A stretch of DNA of 64,000 nucleotides, from contig CAVZAB010000003.1 in assembly GCA_963773155.1 (NCBI GenBank), positions 29,681 to 93,680 on the forward strand. The letters are read 5' to 3'. This DNA comes from CAVZAB01 sp963773155 (lineage in GTDB: Bacteria > Pseudomonadota > Alphaproteobacteria > Rhizobiales > Beijerinckiaceae). Shown here piece by piece: positions 19,621 through 28,965 of the stretch; the first letter of the stretch is position 1; each line of letters opens with the position of its first letter. The notes beneath the pieces were generated by a model that was given only the letters and a program-made list of their open reading frames with translations, did no database searches and was not told the origin of the DNA. Position numbers and translations under genes: made by a program.

Positions 19621-20819
19621 CAGCGTGCCTCCCTCACCGCCCTGACGATTTTCTGGGCGGCATCGTCGAGATCGTCGGCCGAAATTACGTTCAAGCCGGA
19701 CGAGGCGATGATCGTTTTGCCAAGCTCGACATTGGTGCCCTCGAGGCGGACCACCAGCGGTACTTTCAGGCCGACCTCCCTGACCGCGGCGATCACACCC
19801 TCGGCAATGATGTCGCAGCGCATGATGCCGCCGAATATGTTGATCAAAATGCCGCGCACTTTCGGGTCGGCGGTGATGATTTTGAAAGCCGCAGTGACCT
19901 TTTCCTTGGTCGCGCCGCCGCCGACATCGAGGAAATTGGCCGGCGCCTCGCCGTAGAGCTTAATGATATCCATGGTCGCCATGGCAAGGCCGGCGCCATT
20001 GACCATGCAGCCGATCGTGCCTTCGAGGGTGATGTAACTGAGATCGTGGCGTGATGCCTCGATCTCTTTTTCATCCTCCTCGCTGGCATCGCGCAAGGCG
20101 GCGAGTTCGGGATGCCGGAAGAGGGCGTTGTCGTCGAAGCCGAGCTTGGCATCGAGACAGACCAGGGCGCCGGCGCGGGTGACGATCAGCGGGTTGATCT
20201 CCAGCATGGCCATGTCCTTGTCGAGAAAGGCCGTATAGAGCTGGATCACCAATTTCCCGGCCTGCCGGGCCAGTTCGCCGGTTAGGCCGAGCGCCTTGGC
20301 AACGGTGCGACCGTGATGCGGCAAGATGCCGGTCGCCGGATCGACCGCAAAGCGCAGGATTTTTTCCGGGCTGTTGTGCGCGACCGTTTCAATATCCATG
20401 CCGCCCTCCGTCGAGACGACGAAGGCAACCCGGGACGCGGTCCGGTCGACGAGGAGCGAAAGATAAAATTCCTTTTCGATGTCCGAGCCTTCCTCGATAT
20501 AGAGGCGGTTCACCGGCTTGCCGGCCGGCCCGGTTTGGACAGTCACGAGGGTGCGGCCGAGCATCTGGCGAGCCAGTTCGCCCACCTCGGCCGGCGATTT
20601 GGCGAGCCGCACGCCGCCCTGGTCGCCGGCTTCGGCTTCCTTGAATTTGCCCTTGCCGCGGCCGCCGGCATGGATCTGGGCCTTGACGACCCACAGCGCG
20701 CCGCCGATTTCGCGCGCCGCCGCCGCGGCCGTTTCGGCGGCGAATACCGGCACGCCGCGGCTGACCGTCACGCCATATTGGCCGAGGATGGCTTTGGCCT
20801 GGTATTCGTGGACGTTCAT
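19620..20819 (-). CDS. sucC: succinyl-CoA synthetase beta subunit
   Basis: The beta subunit (399 residues) carries the ATP-grasp nucleotide site. It begins MNVHEYQAKAILGQYGVTV, followed by VVKAQIHAGGRGKGKFKEA, and later shows LEINPLIVTRAGALVCLDAK and NIFGGIMRCDIIAEG. It is 43 bp after mdh and overlaps sucD by one base. An in-frame upstream extension to 21029 exists but lies in mdh and is not coding. Confidence 0.97.
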   Translation of the reverse strand: MNVHEYQAKAILGQYGVTVSRGVPVFAAETAAAAAREIGGALWVVKAQIHAGGRGKGKFKEAEAGDQGGVRLAKSPAEVGELARQMLGRTLVTVQTGPAGKPVNRLYIEEGSDIEKEFYLSLLVDRTASRVAFVVSTEGGMDIETVAHNSPEKILRFAVDPATGILPHHGRTVAKALGLTGELARQAGKLVIQLYTAFLDKDMAMLEINPLIVTRAGALVCLDAKLGFDDNALFRHPELAALRDASEEDEKEIEASRHDLSYITLEGTIGCMVNGAGLAMATMDIIKLYGEAPANFLDVGGGATKEKVTAAFKIITADPKVRGILINIFGGIMRCDIIAEGVIAAVREVGLKVPLVVRLEGTNVELGKTIIASSGLNVISADDLDDAAQKIVRAVREAR

Positions 20820-20862
20820 GGATGCACTCGCGATGAAGGCCGGCGGCGCTGCCGCTCGGCGC

Positions 20863-21828
20863 TCAGTGGGAAAAGGCGGGATTGATCGACTTACAGGCGT
20901 CGACGAGGCCCTGCACGGCGGCAACGGATTTGGCGAACATCGCCTGTTCGGCCGCCTCCAGGCGAACCTCGACGATCCGTTCGACCCCGTTGGCGCCAAG
21001 CACGACCGGCACGCCGACATAAAGTCCATTCACCCCATATTGGCCGGTCAGATGGGCGGCACAGGGCAAAACGCGGCGCTTGTCCTTCAGATAACTTTCG
21101 GCCATGGCAATCGCCGAGGAGGCGGGCGCGTAAAAGGCGGAGCCGGTCTTGAGCAAATTGACGATTTCGCCGCCGCCCTTGCGGGTCCGCTCGACAATCG
21201 CGTCGAGTTGGGCCTGGCTAGTCCAACCCATCTTGACCAGATCGGGCAGGGGAATGCCGGCAACGGTCGAATAGCGCAAGAAAGGCACCATGTCGTCGCC
21301 GTGGCCGCCGAGCACAAAGGCGGTCACATCCTCGACCGAAACGGCGAATTCCTGGGCGAGAAAATAGCGGAAGCGGGCGGAATTGAGCACGCCGGCCATG
21401 CCGACAACCTTGTTGAACGGCAGGCCGCAGGCCTTTTGCAGAGCCCAGACCATCGCATCGAGCGGGTTGGTGATGCAGATCACGAAAGCATTCCCGGCAT
21501 AGTGCTTGATGCCGGCACCGACCTGCTCCATTACCTTGAGATTGATGCCGAGCAGGTCGTCGCGGCTCATGCCGGGCTTGCGCGGCACGCCGGCGGTGAC
21601 GATGACGACGTCGGCGCCGCTGATGGCGGCGTAGCTATTGGCCCCGGCATAGGCCGCATCGAAACTTTCGACCGGCGCCGCTTCGGCAAGGTCGAGTGCC
21701 TTGCCCTGCGGCACGCCTTCGGCAATGTCGAAGAGCACGACATCGCCCAATTCCTTGAGGCCGACCAGATGGGCGAGCGTACCGCCGATTTGGCCGGCTC
21801 CGATTAATGCGATTTTGGGGCGCGCCAT
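20863..21828 (-). CDS. mdh: malate dehydrogenase
   Basis: This 321-residue NAD-dependent malate dehydrogenase is of the lactate-dehydrogenase-like type usual in alphaproteobacteria. The dinucleotide fold is MARPKIALIGAGQIGGTLAH. The substrate loop carries Arg in AGVPRKPGMSRDDLLGIN, the catalytic His is in VLGGHGDDMVPF near residue 176, and VGMAGVLNSARFRYFL is also typical. It is the first gene of mdh-sucCDAB-lpd. The start at 21828 precedes the fold directly; an upstream extension to 21996 would add unrelated sequence. Confidence 0.96.
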   Translation of the reverse strand: MARPKIALIGAGQIGGTLAHLVGLKELGDVVLFDIAEGVPQGKALDLAEAAPVESFDAAYAGANSYAAISGADVVIVTAGVPRKPGMSRDDLLGINLKVMEQVGAGIKHYAGNAFVICITNPLDAMVWALQKACGLPFNKVVGMAGVLNSARFRYFLAQEFAVSVEDVTAFVLGGHGDDMVPFLRYSTVAGIPLPDLVKMGWTSQAQLDAIVERTRKGGGEIVNLLKTGSAFYAPASSAIAMAESYLKDKRRVLPCAAHLTGQYGVNGLYVGVPVVLGANGVERIVEVRLEAAEQAMFAKSVAAVQGLVDACKSINPAFSH

Positions 21829-22058
21829 GTCAGGGATTCCTGTCGAGGGGGTCCGCCGCAGGAGGGTCAAGGCGGCTGACCCGGCCGGCGGGACGCCGGT
21901 CGCCGCCTGTTTGACTCGATCTCCCAAAGAGCGCAAGTCGGGCAAAAGACCAATAGGCACCTCGGCACCGTCCAGGCTTAGGTGCGGTGGGTCCAACGAG
22001 ACAAAAAAGCTTTATATTGCAAGGGAGGAGCGCAAATTTCACCATGCCGAAACAGAGC

Positions 22059-22102
22059 ATTATTCTACCGCAAAATTGTATTTCAAATGACAATTTTTGT
22101 CA
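22059..22102 (-). promoter_or_regulatory. candidate mdh-suc promoter with adjacent 15-bp palindrome
   Basis: The 290-bp gap between tetR and mdh (21829-22118) contains the clearest A/T-rich patch in this half of the window. Reading towards mdh, TTGAAA (22086-22081) is followed 16 bases later by AATAAT (22064-22059), a plausible sigma-70 pair. Immediately upstream sits the perfect palindrome TGACAATTTTTGTCA (22088-22102), which could be an operator. The remaining ~230 bp to mdh hold no gene I can support and may be a long leader. The pairing is inferred by eye. Confidence 0.45.
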
Positions 22103-22118
22103 CTTGTAATTATGTATT

Positions 22119-22730
22119 CTAAAGCCGGCCGCTTGCAAGGCTGCGCAGCGTGATCTTGATCAGCCGCTCCAACCGCGCCGTCAGCGCATGGGCGGGCACC
22201 TCCCGATCGAACCCGAGCGCGATCGGATGCATGAACCGATAGGTCGAATCGACGATCAATGCCAGCGCCCGGCGTGGTTCGCCAAGCCCGAAGGCGCCGC
22301 CCGCGATGCCCTCCTCGATGATGCGCTGGATCTCCGATTGGACGCGGATGCGGTGTTTGCGGGCGACCCCGTCGCCCTTGGCGACCGCCTCGGCGAACAG
22401 GTCGAACAACGGCGGATCGAGATCGAGCTTGGCCCGATAGGCCCGGTGCAGCGCAAGCAAGATCCGCTCCAGCTTGTCATAGGCTGGGTCCGGTCCGTCG
22501 GCCACCGCCCGCAGGTCGGCCTCGAGCGGCTTCAGCCAGGCCGCGGTCACCGCCTCGACCAGCGCCGCCTTGGAGGGGAAATAGCGGTAGACATTGGCAT
22601 GGGTCATGCCCGCCTCGCGGGCAATCGCCGACACGCTGAAATGCAAGGCGCCATGCCGCCGCAGATGCAGCGTCGCCGTCTCGAGGATCCGCTGCTCGGT
22701 CGGCAATTCGCTGGCATGGGCCCTGGCCAT
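22119..22730 (-). CDS. TetR-family transcriptional regulator
   Basis: This 203-residue protein has a typical TetR N-terminal helix-turn-helix: ILETATLHLRRHGALHFSVS, then IAREAGMTHANVYRYFPSKA, ending at about residue 58. The C-terminal ligand domain is helical and resembles the YbiH/TetR_C type, so the inducer is unknown. It lies between zapE and mdh on the same strand, 32 bp after zapE. The downstream palindrome at 22088-22102 may or may not be its operator. Confidence 0.88.
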   Translation of the reverse strand: MARAHASELPTEQRILETATLHLRRHGALHFSVSAIAREAGMTHANVYRYFPSKAALVEAVTAAWLKPLEADLRAVADGPDPAYDKLERILLALHRAYRAKLDLDPPLFDLFAEAVAKGDGVARKHRIRVQSEIQRIIEEGIAGGAFGLGEPRRALALIVDSTYRFMHPIALGFDREVPAHALTARLERLIKITLRSLASGRL

Positions 22731-22762
22731 TATGTCCTCGCTATGGTCGGCAGCGGCCCAGC

Positions 22763-23932
22763 TCAGGTCTCGACAATGCCGCGGGTGTCGCGTGCCGCGC
22801 TCGAATCCGCCCGTCCGTGCGCCAGGCCGAGATAATCCTCGCCGCGCATTTCGACGAGCCGCGATGCGGTTCGCGCAAAGGCCTGCGCTTCCCCGCCGTG
22901 CCCGCCGAGAAAGAGTTCGGCCGGTTCGGCCGCCGCCGAGGCAATCAGCTTGACGTGCTGATCATAAAGCGAATCGATCAGCAGAATGAAGCGCCGCGCA
23001 ATATCGCGCTGCTCTTCGCGGATGACCGGAATGGCATCGAGGATCAGCGTGTGAAACTGTCGGGCAATGGCGAGATAATCGGCCGGGCCGAGCGCCGCCT
23101 CGCATAAGTCGTGAAACGACATCCGGGCAACCCCGGCCGCCGCCTGGCCAATGTGCAGCGGCCGGCCAAGCACCGTCAGCACAACTTCGCGCGCCGCAGC
23201 GCTTCCGCTCAATGCCTGAAAGCTGCGATCGAGGCTGGCGCGCGCCGCGTCATCGGCGGGCACGTGATAGGCTGCAATCGCCCTTAGCTTGTCGAGCCGG
23301 AAATCGGTACGCGCGGCAAGATGCACGACCTCCAATCGCGCCGTGAGAAGGCTCACGAAGGGCAGGAAAAGGGCCCGGTTGAGCCCGTCCTTGTAGAGAT
23401 CTTCCGGCGCCACATTGGCGGTCGCAACGACCACCACGCCGCGCTCGAAGAGCGCCGCAAACAGCCGGCCGATCAGCATCGCATCGGTAATGTCGGTCAC
23501 CGCCAATTCGTCGAAACAGAGCAATTGGGCATCCTCGGCCAGTGCCGCGGCAACCGGTGCGATGGGATCCTCGCCGCGGACCTGGCCCGCCTTGTGCGCC
23601 AGCCGCCAGCTGTAAAGCCGGCGATGGACATCGGCCATAAAAGCATGGAAATGCACCCGCCTCTTGGCCGGCAATTGGACTGATTTAAAAAACAGATCCA
23701 ACAGCATCGTCTTGCCGCGACCAACATCGCCCCAAATATAGAGGCCGCACGGTGGCGCCCGCCGGCCGCCGAACAGCCAATCGAGCGTCGAGGATTTTTC
23801 CGCAGGACCCGGCGCCATGAGGAGCGCGGCGAGCCGGTCGAGCCGGTCGGCCAGGGCCAATTGGGCCGGATCGGCCGCAAGCCGGCCCGCCCGGACACGT
23901 TGCGCATAGGTCTGGCTGATCGATGGCGGCAC
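22763..23932 (-). CDS. zapE: cell division protein ZapE (AFG1-like ATPase)
   Basis: This 389-residue AFG1/ZapE-family P-loop ATPase is associated with the Z-ring during constriction. Walker A is YIWGDVGRGKTMLLDLFF near residue 68, followed by the family-typical RRVHFHAFMADVHRRLY. Walker B is LLCFDELAVTDITDAMLIGR near 135. Near the C-terminus RRFILLIDSLYDQHVKLIAS is diagnostic. ZapE beside the mdh-suc cluster is conserved in Hyphomicrobiales. Confidence 0.95.
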   Translation of the reverse strand: MPPSISQTYAQRVRAGRLAADPAQLALADRLDRLAALLMAPGPAEKSSTLDWLFGGRRAPPCGLYIWGDVGRGKTMLLDLFFKSVQLPAKRRVHFHAFMADVHRRLYSWRLAHKAGQVRGEDPIAPVAAALAEDAQLLCFDELAVTDITDAMLIGRLFAALFERGVVVVATANVAPEDLYKDGLNRALFLPFVSLLTARLEVVHLAARTDFRLDKLRAIAAYHVPADDAARASLDRSFQALSGSAAAREVVLTVLGRPLHIGQAAAGVARMSFHDLCEAALGPADYLAIARQFHTLILDAIPVIREEQRDIARRFILLIDSLYDQHVKLIASAAAEPAELFLGGHGGEAQAFARTASRLVEMRGEDYLGLAHGRADSSAARDTRGIVET

Positions 23933-23950
23933 CCGGGACCCTCGAGCGAC

Positions 23951-24583
23951 TTAGCTGCGCTTAGCCGGCGCCCGCGGCATCAGGTCGTAGGGTCCCCTAA
24001 AACCCGGCAGCGCCATGAGCCGTTGCCGCCAGCGCCCGAGATTGGGATAGGCGCCGAAATTGATCCCGTATTCCTCCGGATAGAATAGATAGCCGGCAAG
24101 CGAAAGATCGGCAATGGTCGCGTCTTCGCCGACCAGGAAGGGTTGACCGGCTAGATGCGAATCGACAATTCCGAGCGCGCCATTCGTGCGCAAGCGCAGG
24201 AATTCCGTCACCTGATTTTCCCCGCTGCCGCTAATCGCCACCATAAACCGCAGCGTTGCGAGATAGCTGGTGAATTTGTGGTTGTCGAACAACAGCCAGC
24301 GCAGGATCTCCAGCCGCTCGTCGTCGCTGCGGCCGCCGAAGCGCCCGAATCGCTCGCTCAACAGCGTTAGGATCGCGCCGGATTGCGTCCAATGCCGCCC
24401 GTCCGCCGCGAGCACCGGCACTTCGCCCATCTCGTTAACCGTGGCGCGATAGGCCTGGCTGCGCGTTTCGCCATTGAAATAATCGACGGTGACCGGCGTC
24501 CAGGTGGCGCCGCAAAGCGCCAGCATCAGCGCAACCTTGTAGGAATTGCCTGATTCGCCAAAGCAATAGAGCCGATAGGTCAT
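23951..24583 (-). CDS. glutathione S-transferase family protein
   Basis: This 210-residue protein begins MTYRLYCFGESGNSYKVALM, a thioredoxin-fold GST N-terminus. The Ser in GESGNSYK probably acts on glutathione, and NEMGEVPVL contains the conserved cis-Pro. The C-terminal helical domain ends in LGRWRQRLMALPGFRGPYDL. The substrate is not predictable. The start at 24583 is the one that begins the fold; an upstream ATG at 24637 would add an unlikely leader. Confidence 0.9.
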   Translation of the reverse strand: MTYRLYCFGESGNSYKVALMLALCGATWTPVTVDYFNGETRSQAYRATVNEMGEVPVLAADGRHWTQSGAILTLLSERFGRFGGRSDDERLEILRWLLFDNHKFTSYLATLRFMVAISGSGENQVTEFLRLRTNGALGIVDSHLAGQPFLVGEDATIADLSLAGYLFYPEEYGINFGAYPNLGRWRQRLMALPGFRGPYDLMPRAPAKRS

Positions 24584-24769
24584 GCCGGTATCCTCGCCAG
24601 CCGGCGCCGCTGCGCCGTTCGGCCGCCTCAATGGCAAAGCTTTCCGCGCTTGGCAATGCCGCCCCGCCCCGGCAGAGCCCCCTTGCCAAACATGTTGCGC
24701 TGCACAATATGGTCAGCAAGAGCATCGGACAGACGGGAGGTTGGTGATCTGGCGGAGTGAGGAGCCGAT

Positions 24770-25381
24770 ATGCGAAACATCGAACCAGCGACGGCCAGAC
24801 AGACAAGTCTGGTCCGGCGGCTTTGGCCAGGCGACCTGCCCGCCTTCGGCGACCATCTGCTCCGCCTGGACCCCAGCAGCCGCTATGATCGTTTCGCGAT
24901 GGCGGTCTCCGACGATTTCCTGCGCCAATATGCGCAACGCTGCATCGCTTTCAACGATGTCATCTACGGGTATTTTGCCGCCGGCGTCTTGCGCGGCGCC
25001 GGCGAATTGCGGCTGATCGTCCCGGCCGGCGGCGTCCAGGCTGACCGCCAGGCCGAAGCCGCCTTCAGCATTGAGACAGGTTTCAGACGGCAGAGCGCCG
25101 GCTCAGAATTGTTCGCCCGCATCCTGCGCGCCGCCCGCAATCGCCGTGTCACCACCCTCTACATGACCTGCCTCGCTCAGAACCGCGCGATGCAGAATCT
25201 CGCCCGCAAATTCTCCGCCGATCTGCAGTTCGAGACCGACGATTGCACCGGCCGCCTTGCCGCCCGAGCGCCGACACCTTTCAGCGTCTTGCGCGAGGCG
25301 ATTGAGGATGCCGCCGGCTTCACCACCTTCATGTTCGACCTGCGGAGCCGGGTCTTCTCAATTGCTGGCGCGCACGTCTGA
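24770..25381 (+). CDS. GNAT family N-acetyltransferase
   Basis: This 203-residue protein has an acetyl-CoA-fold pattern: RRLWPGDLPAFGDHLLRLDP at the start, AAFSIETGFRRQSAGSELFA where the CoA-binding loop falls (about 105-125), and ALAxNRAM-like LAQNRAMQNLARKFSADLQF. This arrangement is seen in GNAT proteins near TCA genes in alphaproteobacteria. The CoA loop Q/RxxGxG is relaxed here (RRQSAGSEL), so activity is likely but not certain. It converges on sdhB with nine bases between. Confidence 0.8.
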   Translation: MRNIEPATARQTSLVRRLWPGDLPAFGDHLLRLDPSSRYDRFAMAVSDDFLRQYAQRCIAFNDVIYGYFAAGVLRGAGELRLIVPAGGVQADRQAEAAFSIETGFRRQSAGSELFARILRAARNRRVTTLYMTCLAQNRAMQNLARKFSADLQFETDDCTGRLAARAPTPFSVLREAIEDAAGFTTFMFDLRSRVFSIAGAHV

Positions 25382-25390
25382 GGCCCCGCC

Positions 25391-26167
25391 TCAGGCCTGT
25401 CGCGCCAGCATCATCGTCTTGATCTCGGCGATCGCCCGAGCGGGATTGAGACCCTTGGGGCAGGCCTTGGCGCAATTCATGATCGTGTGGCAGCGATAGA
25501 GGCGGAACGGATCTTCGAGATTGTCGAGACGCGCCCCGGTCGCCTCGTCGCGCGAATTGATCAGCCAACGATAGGCCTGCAGCAAAACCGCCGGTCCGAG
25601 ATATCGCTCGCCATTCCACCAATAGCTGGGGCACGAGGTCGAGCAGCAGGCACACAGGATGCACTCATAGAGCCCGTCTAGCTTGGCCCTTTCGCGCGGC
25701 GATTGCCGCCATTCCTTCTCCGGCGTCGGCGATTGCGTCTGCAGCCACGGCTCGATCGAGGCATGCTGGGCAAAAAAACCGTCGAGATCCGGCACCAGAT
25801 CCTTGACAACGCTCAGATGCGGCAGGGGGTAGATGATGATCGCTCCCGCGCTCTCGTCCATGCCCCTGATGCAGGCAAGGCCGTTGGTGCCGCCCATGTT
25901 CATGGCGCAGGAGCCGCAAATGCCCTCGCGGCAAGAGCGACGGAAGGTCAGAGTCGGGTCGACATGCGACTTGATCCAGATCAGGCCGTCGAGAATCATC
26001 GGCCCGCAATCGTCGCGATCAACAAAATAGGTATCGAGCCGCGGATTGACCGCATCATCGGGATCCCAGCGATAGATCCGAAATTCCTGCAGCCGTGCCG
26101 CCGCAGGCTTCGGCCAGGTCTTGCCGGGCCTGACCGTTGAATTTTTTGGCAACCTGAATTCTACCAT
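25391..26167 (-). CDS. sdhB: succinate dehydrogenase iron-sulfur subunit
   Basis: SdhB (258 residues) passes electrons from FAD to quinone. Three cluster motifs are visible: the 2Fe-2S ligands in CREGICGSCAMNMGG, the first [4Fe-4S]/[3Fe-4S] set in CILCACCSTSCPSYWW, and CHTIMNCAKACPKGLNP. It is the last gene of sdhCDAB, 33 bp after sdhA. Confidence 0.97.
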   Translation of the reverse strand: MVEFRLPKNSTVRPGKTWPKPAAARLQEFRIYRWDPDDAVNPRLDTYFVDRDDCGPMILDGLIWIKSHVDPTLTFRRSCREGICGSCAMNMGGTNGLACIRGMDESAGAIIIYPLPHLSVVKDLVPDLDGFFAQHASIEPWLQTQSPTPEKEWRQSPRERAKLDGLYECILCACCSTSCPSYWWNGERYLGPAVLLQAYRWLINSRDEATGARLDNLEDPFRLYRCHTIMNCAKACPKGLNPARAIAEIKTMMLARQA

Positions 26168-26200
26168 GTCGTTTGTCCCGGACGCCCTGAAGCGGCGCTT

Positions 26201-28042
26201 TCAATATTTGCGGGCCTTCGGCTCGATATATTGAATGTCGTTCGTCATCGTGTAGGTATGGACGGGGCGATAATCGAGTTTGACCTGTTTGGCGTGATCA
26301 TCGAGAAACGATAAAGTGTGCTTCATCCATTCCTGGTCGTCACGATCGGGATAATCCTCGCGCGCATGGGCGCCGCGCGATTCGAGTCGATTGAGCGCCG
26401 AATCCATGGTCACCACCGCCTGACCGATAAGATTGTCAAATTCCAGCGTTTCGATGAGGTCGGAATTCCAGATCAGCGACCGATCGGAGACCCGAATGTC
26501 GGAAGCGCCCTGCCACACGTCATGGATCAGCCGCGAGCCTTCCTGCAGCACCTCGCCGGTCCGGAACACCGCGCAATTGTCCTGCATTGTCCTTTGCATC
26601 CTTAGCCGCAAGGCAGCGGTTGGCGTCGCGCCGTCGGCATGACGGAACTTGTCGAGCCGGGCGAGCGCCAAATCGGCCGAATCCTTCGGCAATGGCTTCT
26701 GCGCCTCCCCGGGGGTCAGCAGTTCGGCGGCCCGCAGCCCGGCCGCCCGGCCAAAGACGACAAGATCGATGAGAGAATTGGAGCCGAGGCGGTTTGCCCC
26801 GTGCACGGAAACACAGGCCGCCTCGCCGAGCGCCATGAGACCGGGGACAATTTGATCGGGGTTGCCATGCGCCTTGGTCACGACCTCGCCGTGATAATTG
26901 GTCGGGATGCCGCCCATGTTGTAGTGGACGGTCGGCAGCACCGGTATCGGTTCCTTGGTGACGTCGACGCCGGCAAAAATCTTGGCACTTTCGGAAATGC
27001 CGGGCAGACGTTCGTGCAGGACCTTGGGATCGAGATGGTCGAGATGCAGATAAATATGGTCCTTGAACTTGCCGACGCCACGCCCCTCGCGGATTTCCAT
27101 CGTCATCGAGCGCGACACGACATCGCGCGAGGCCAAGTCCTTGGCCGATGGAGCGTAGCGTTCCATGAAACGCTCGCCCTCCGAATTGGTCAGATAGCCG
27201 CCCTCGCCGCGCGAACCTTCGGTGATAAGGCAGCCGGCGCCATAAATGCCGGTCGGATGGAATTGCACGAATTCCATATCCTCGAGCGGCAGCCCAGCGC
27301 GCAGCACCATGGCATTGCCGTCGCCCGTGCAAGTGTGGGCCGAGGTTGCCGAGAAATAGGCCCGGCCATAGCCGCCGGTGGCCAGGATCACCAGATTGGC
27401 ACGAAAGCGGTGGATCGTGCCGTCATCGAGCTTCAGGCAGACGACGCCGCAGCAGCGGCCTTCATCGTTCATGATCAGATCGATCGCGAAGAATTCGATG
27501 AAGAATTCGGTCCGCGCCTTAAGCGCCTGGCCATAAAGCGTGTGCAAAATGGCGTGCCCCGTGCGATCGGCTGCCGCGCAAGTCCGTTGCGCAATTCCCT
27601 TGCCGTAATCCGTAGTCATGCCGCCAAACGGCCGCTGATATATCGTTCCGGTCTCGGTTCGCGAAAACGGCACGCCCCAATGCTCGAGTTCGTAGACGGC
27701 GGCCGGAGCATTGCGGCACAAATATTCGATCGCATCCTGGTCGCCAAGCCAATCTGACCCCTTGACCGTATCATACATGTGCCAGCGCCAATCGTCAGGG
27801 CCCATATTGCCGAGCGCCGCCGAAATCCCGCCTTGCGCCGCAACCGTGTGCGAACGGGTCGGGAAGACCTTCGAAATGCAGGCGGTCCGTAAACCCGCCT
27901 GGGCACAACCGACGGTTGCCCTGAGACCGGCGCCGCCGGCCCCGACCACGACCACATCGAAGGTGTGATCGCTAATCGGATAGGCCCGTGCGGCGACCGC
28001 CGGCGCGACAGTGCCGTTTGCAGCAGCATTGGCCATCGTCAT
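26201..28042 (-). CDS. sdhA: succinate dehydrogenase flavoprotein subunit
   Basis: SdhA (613 residues) oxidises succinate with covalent FAD. The FAD site is VVVGAGGAGLRATVG. The flavinylated His is in SHTVAAQGGISAALGNMG, with HPTGIYGAGCLITEGSRGEG and NMGGIPTNYHGEV also present. The C-terminus (REDYPDRDDQEWMKHTL) is complete. The ATG at 28042 overlaps the sdhD stop (ATGA); a second ATG two codons later is an alternative. Confidence 0.97.
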   Translation of the reverse strand: MTMANAAANGTVAPAVAARAYPISDHTFDVVVVGAGGAGLRATVGCAQAGLRTACISKVFPTRSHTVAAQGGISAALGNMGPDDWRWHMYDTVKGSDWLGDQDAIEYLCRNAPAAVYELEHWGVPFSRTETGTIYQRPFGGMTTDYGKGIAQRTCAAADRTGHAILHTLYGQALKARTEFFIEFFAIDLIMNDEGRCCGVVCLKLDDGTIHRFRANLVILATGGYGRAYFSATSAHTCTGDGNAMVLRAGLPLEDMEFVQFHPTGIYGAGCLITEGSRGEGGYLTNSEGERFMERYAPSAKDLASRDVVSRSMTMEIREGRGVGKFKDHIYLHLDHLDPKVLHERLPGISESAKIFAGVDVTKEPIPVLPTVHYNMGGIPTNYHGEVVTKAHGNPDQIVPGLMALGEAACVSVHGANRLGSNSLIDLVVFGRAAGLRAAELLTPGEAQKPLPKDSADLALARLDKFRHADGATPTAALRLRMQRTMQDNCAVFRTGEVLQEGSRLIHDVWQGASDIRVSDRSLIWNSDLIETLEFDNLIGQAVVTMDSALNRLESRGAHAREDYPDRDDQEWMKHTLSFLDDHAKQVKLDYRPVHTYTMTNDIQYIEPKARKY

Positions 28043-28437
28043 GTTCCTGGCAGGAGGCTGAGTTTCAAAACGGCGAAGACGCAAGCAAAACCGAGAATAG
28101 CGCCGCAAAACAGATTGGCCATCAGCGCCGCCGTCTTGGCCCCCTCGCCGTGCACGTAATCCTCGATAATGGTCCGCATGCCGAGTTGCATGTGGTAGAT
28201 GCCGGTCACAATGAACAACAGGAGTGGGATTGCAACGAGCGGCTGTGCGAGCCTCGCCCGGGCCGCCGCAAAGTCGCAACCGACAAGCGACAGCACGATG
28301 AGGACGACCACCATCGCCAGCGGCACCAGGGCGACAGCGGTTACCCGCACGTGCCACATATGGCTCGTCCCCGAGCGGGCCGATCCGAGATAGCGGATCC
28401 GGGCGAGATCGGTTCGCTGCGAGTCGGGCTCACGCAT
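28039..28437 (-). CDS. sdhD: succinate dehydrogenase membrane anchor SdhD
   Basis: This 132-residue protein has three predicted transmembrane helices, including VALVPLAMVVVLIVLSLVG, LVAIPLLLFIVTGIYHMQLG and a C-terminal AILGFACVFAVLKLSLL. YHMQLGMRTIIEDYVHGE carries the heme-ligand His and the quinone-site Tyr/Asp region typical of SdhD. It overlaps sdhA by four bases and is 20 bp after sdhC. Confidence 0.94.
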   Translation of the reverse strand: MREPDSQRTDLARIRYLGSARSGTSHMWHVRVTAVALVPLAMVVVLIVLSLVGCDFAAARARLAQPLVAIPLLLFIVTGIYHMQLGMRTIIEDYVHGEGAKTAALMANLFCGAILGFACVFAVLKLSLLPGT

Positions 28438-28457
28438 CTTTGCCCCCAAAAAGCGCG

Positions 28458-28871
28458 CTAGCGCAGGAAATAAGCGATCAGCCAAACAATAACGGCCAGG
28501 CCGATGCCGCCGATCAATGTCGCCTGAGCCAGATATTCGCGCTCGGGATGGTCGAAGCCATAGCCGGCATCCCAGATCATGTGCCGTATGCCGCCCAGCA
28601 GATGCGTAAAAAAGGCCCATGTGAAGCCAAACAAGAAGACCTGGCCGACAAAAGATCGGAAGAAGCCGGCAATCACGGCATAGGAGCCGGCGTCGGATGA
28701 CGCGGCAACCAGCCACCAGGCGAGGAACACGGTGCCAATATAAAGGGCCGAACCGGTCAATCGATGCACAATCGACATCACCATCGTCAGCATCGGCCGA
28801 TAGATTTCGAGATGCGGCGACAAGGGCCGGCGCGCTGCCAATGTCGCAGGCGAAGGTTCAAGCTCGGCCAT
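28458..28871 (-). CDS. sdhC: succinate dehydrogenase cytochrome b556 subunit SdhC
   Basis: SdhC (137 residues) anchors the enzyme and helps bind heme b and quinone. PLSPHLEIYRP and SIVHRLTGSALYIG are the family signature. The heme His lies in THLLGGIRHMIWDAGYGF near residue 85, and three hydrophobic helices are evident. The start at 28871 (MAELEPSPATLA) follows a good GGCGCCCCG spacing region better than the upstream ATG at 29024, which lies within the preceding gene. Confidence 0.95.
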   Translation of the reverse strand: MAELEPSPATLAARRPLSPHLEIYRPMLTMVMSIVHRLTGSALYIGTVFLAWWLVAASSDAGSYAVIAGFFRSFVGQVFLFGFTWAFFTHLLGGIRHMIWDAGYGFDHPEREYLAQATLIGGIGLAVIVWLIAYFLR

Positions 28872-28965
28872 CGGGGCGCCCTTAAGCTCACAAGACCATG
28901 CTTCCCTACTGCAATCCCCGATGGGGTGCAATGGATGCGATCTTGGCTCTTCGTCGCAAGCCGCC

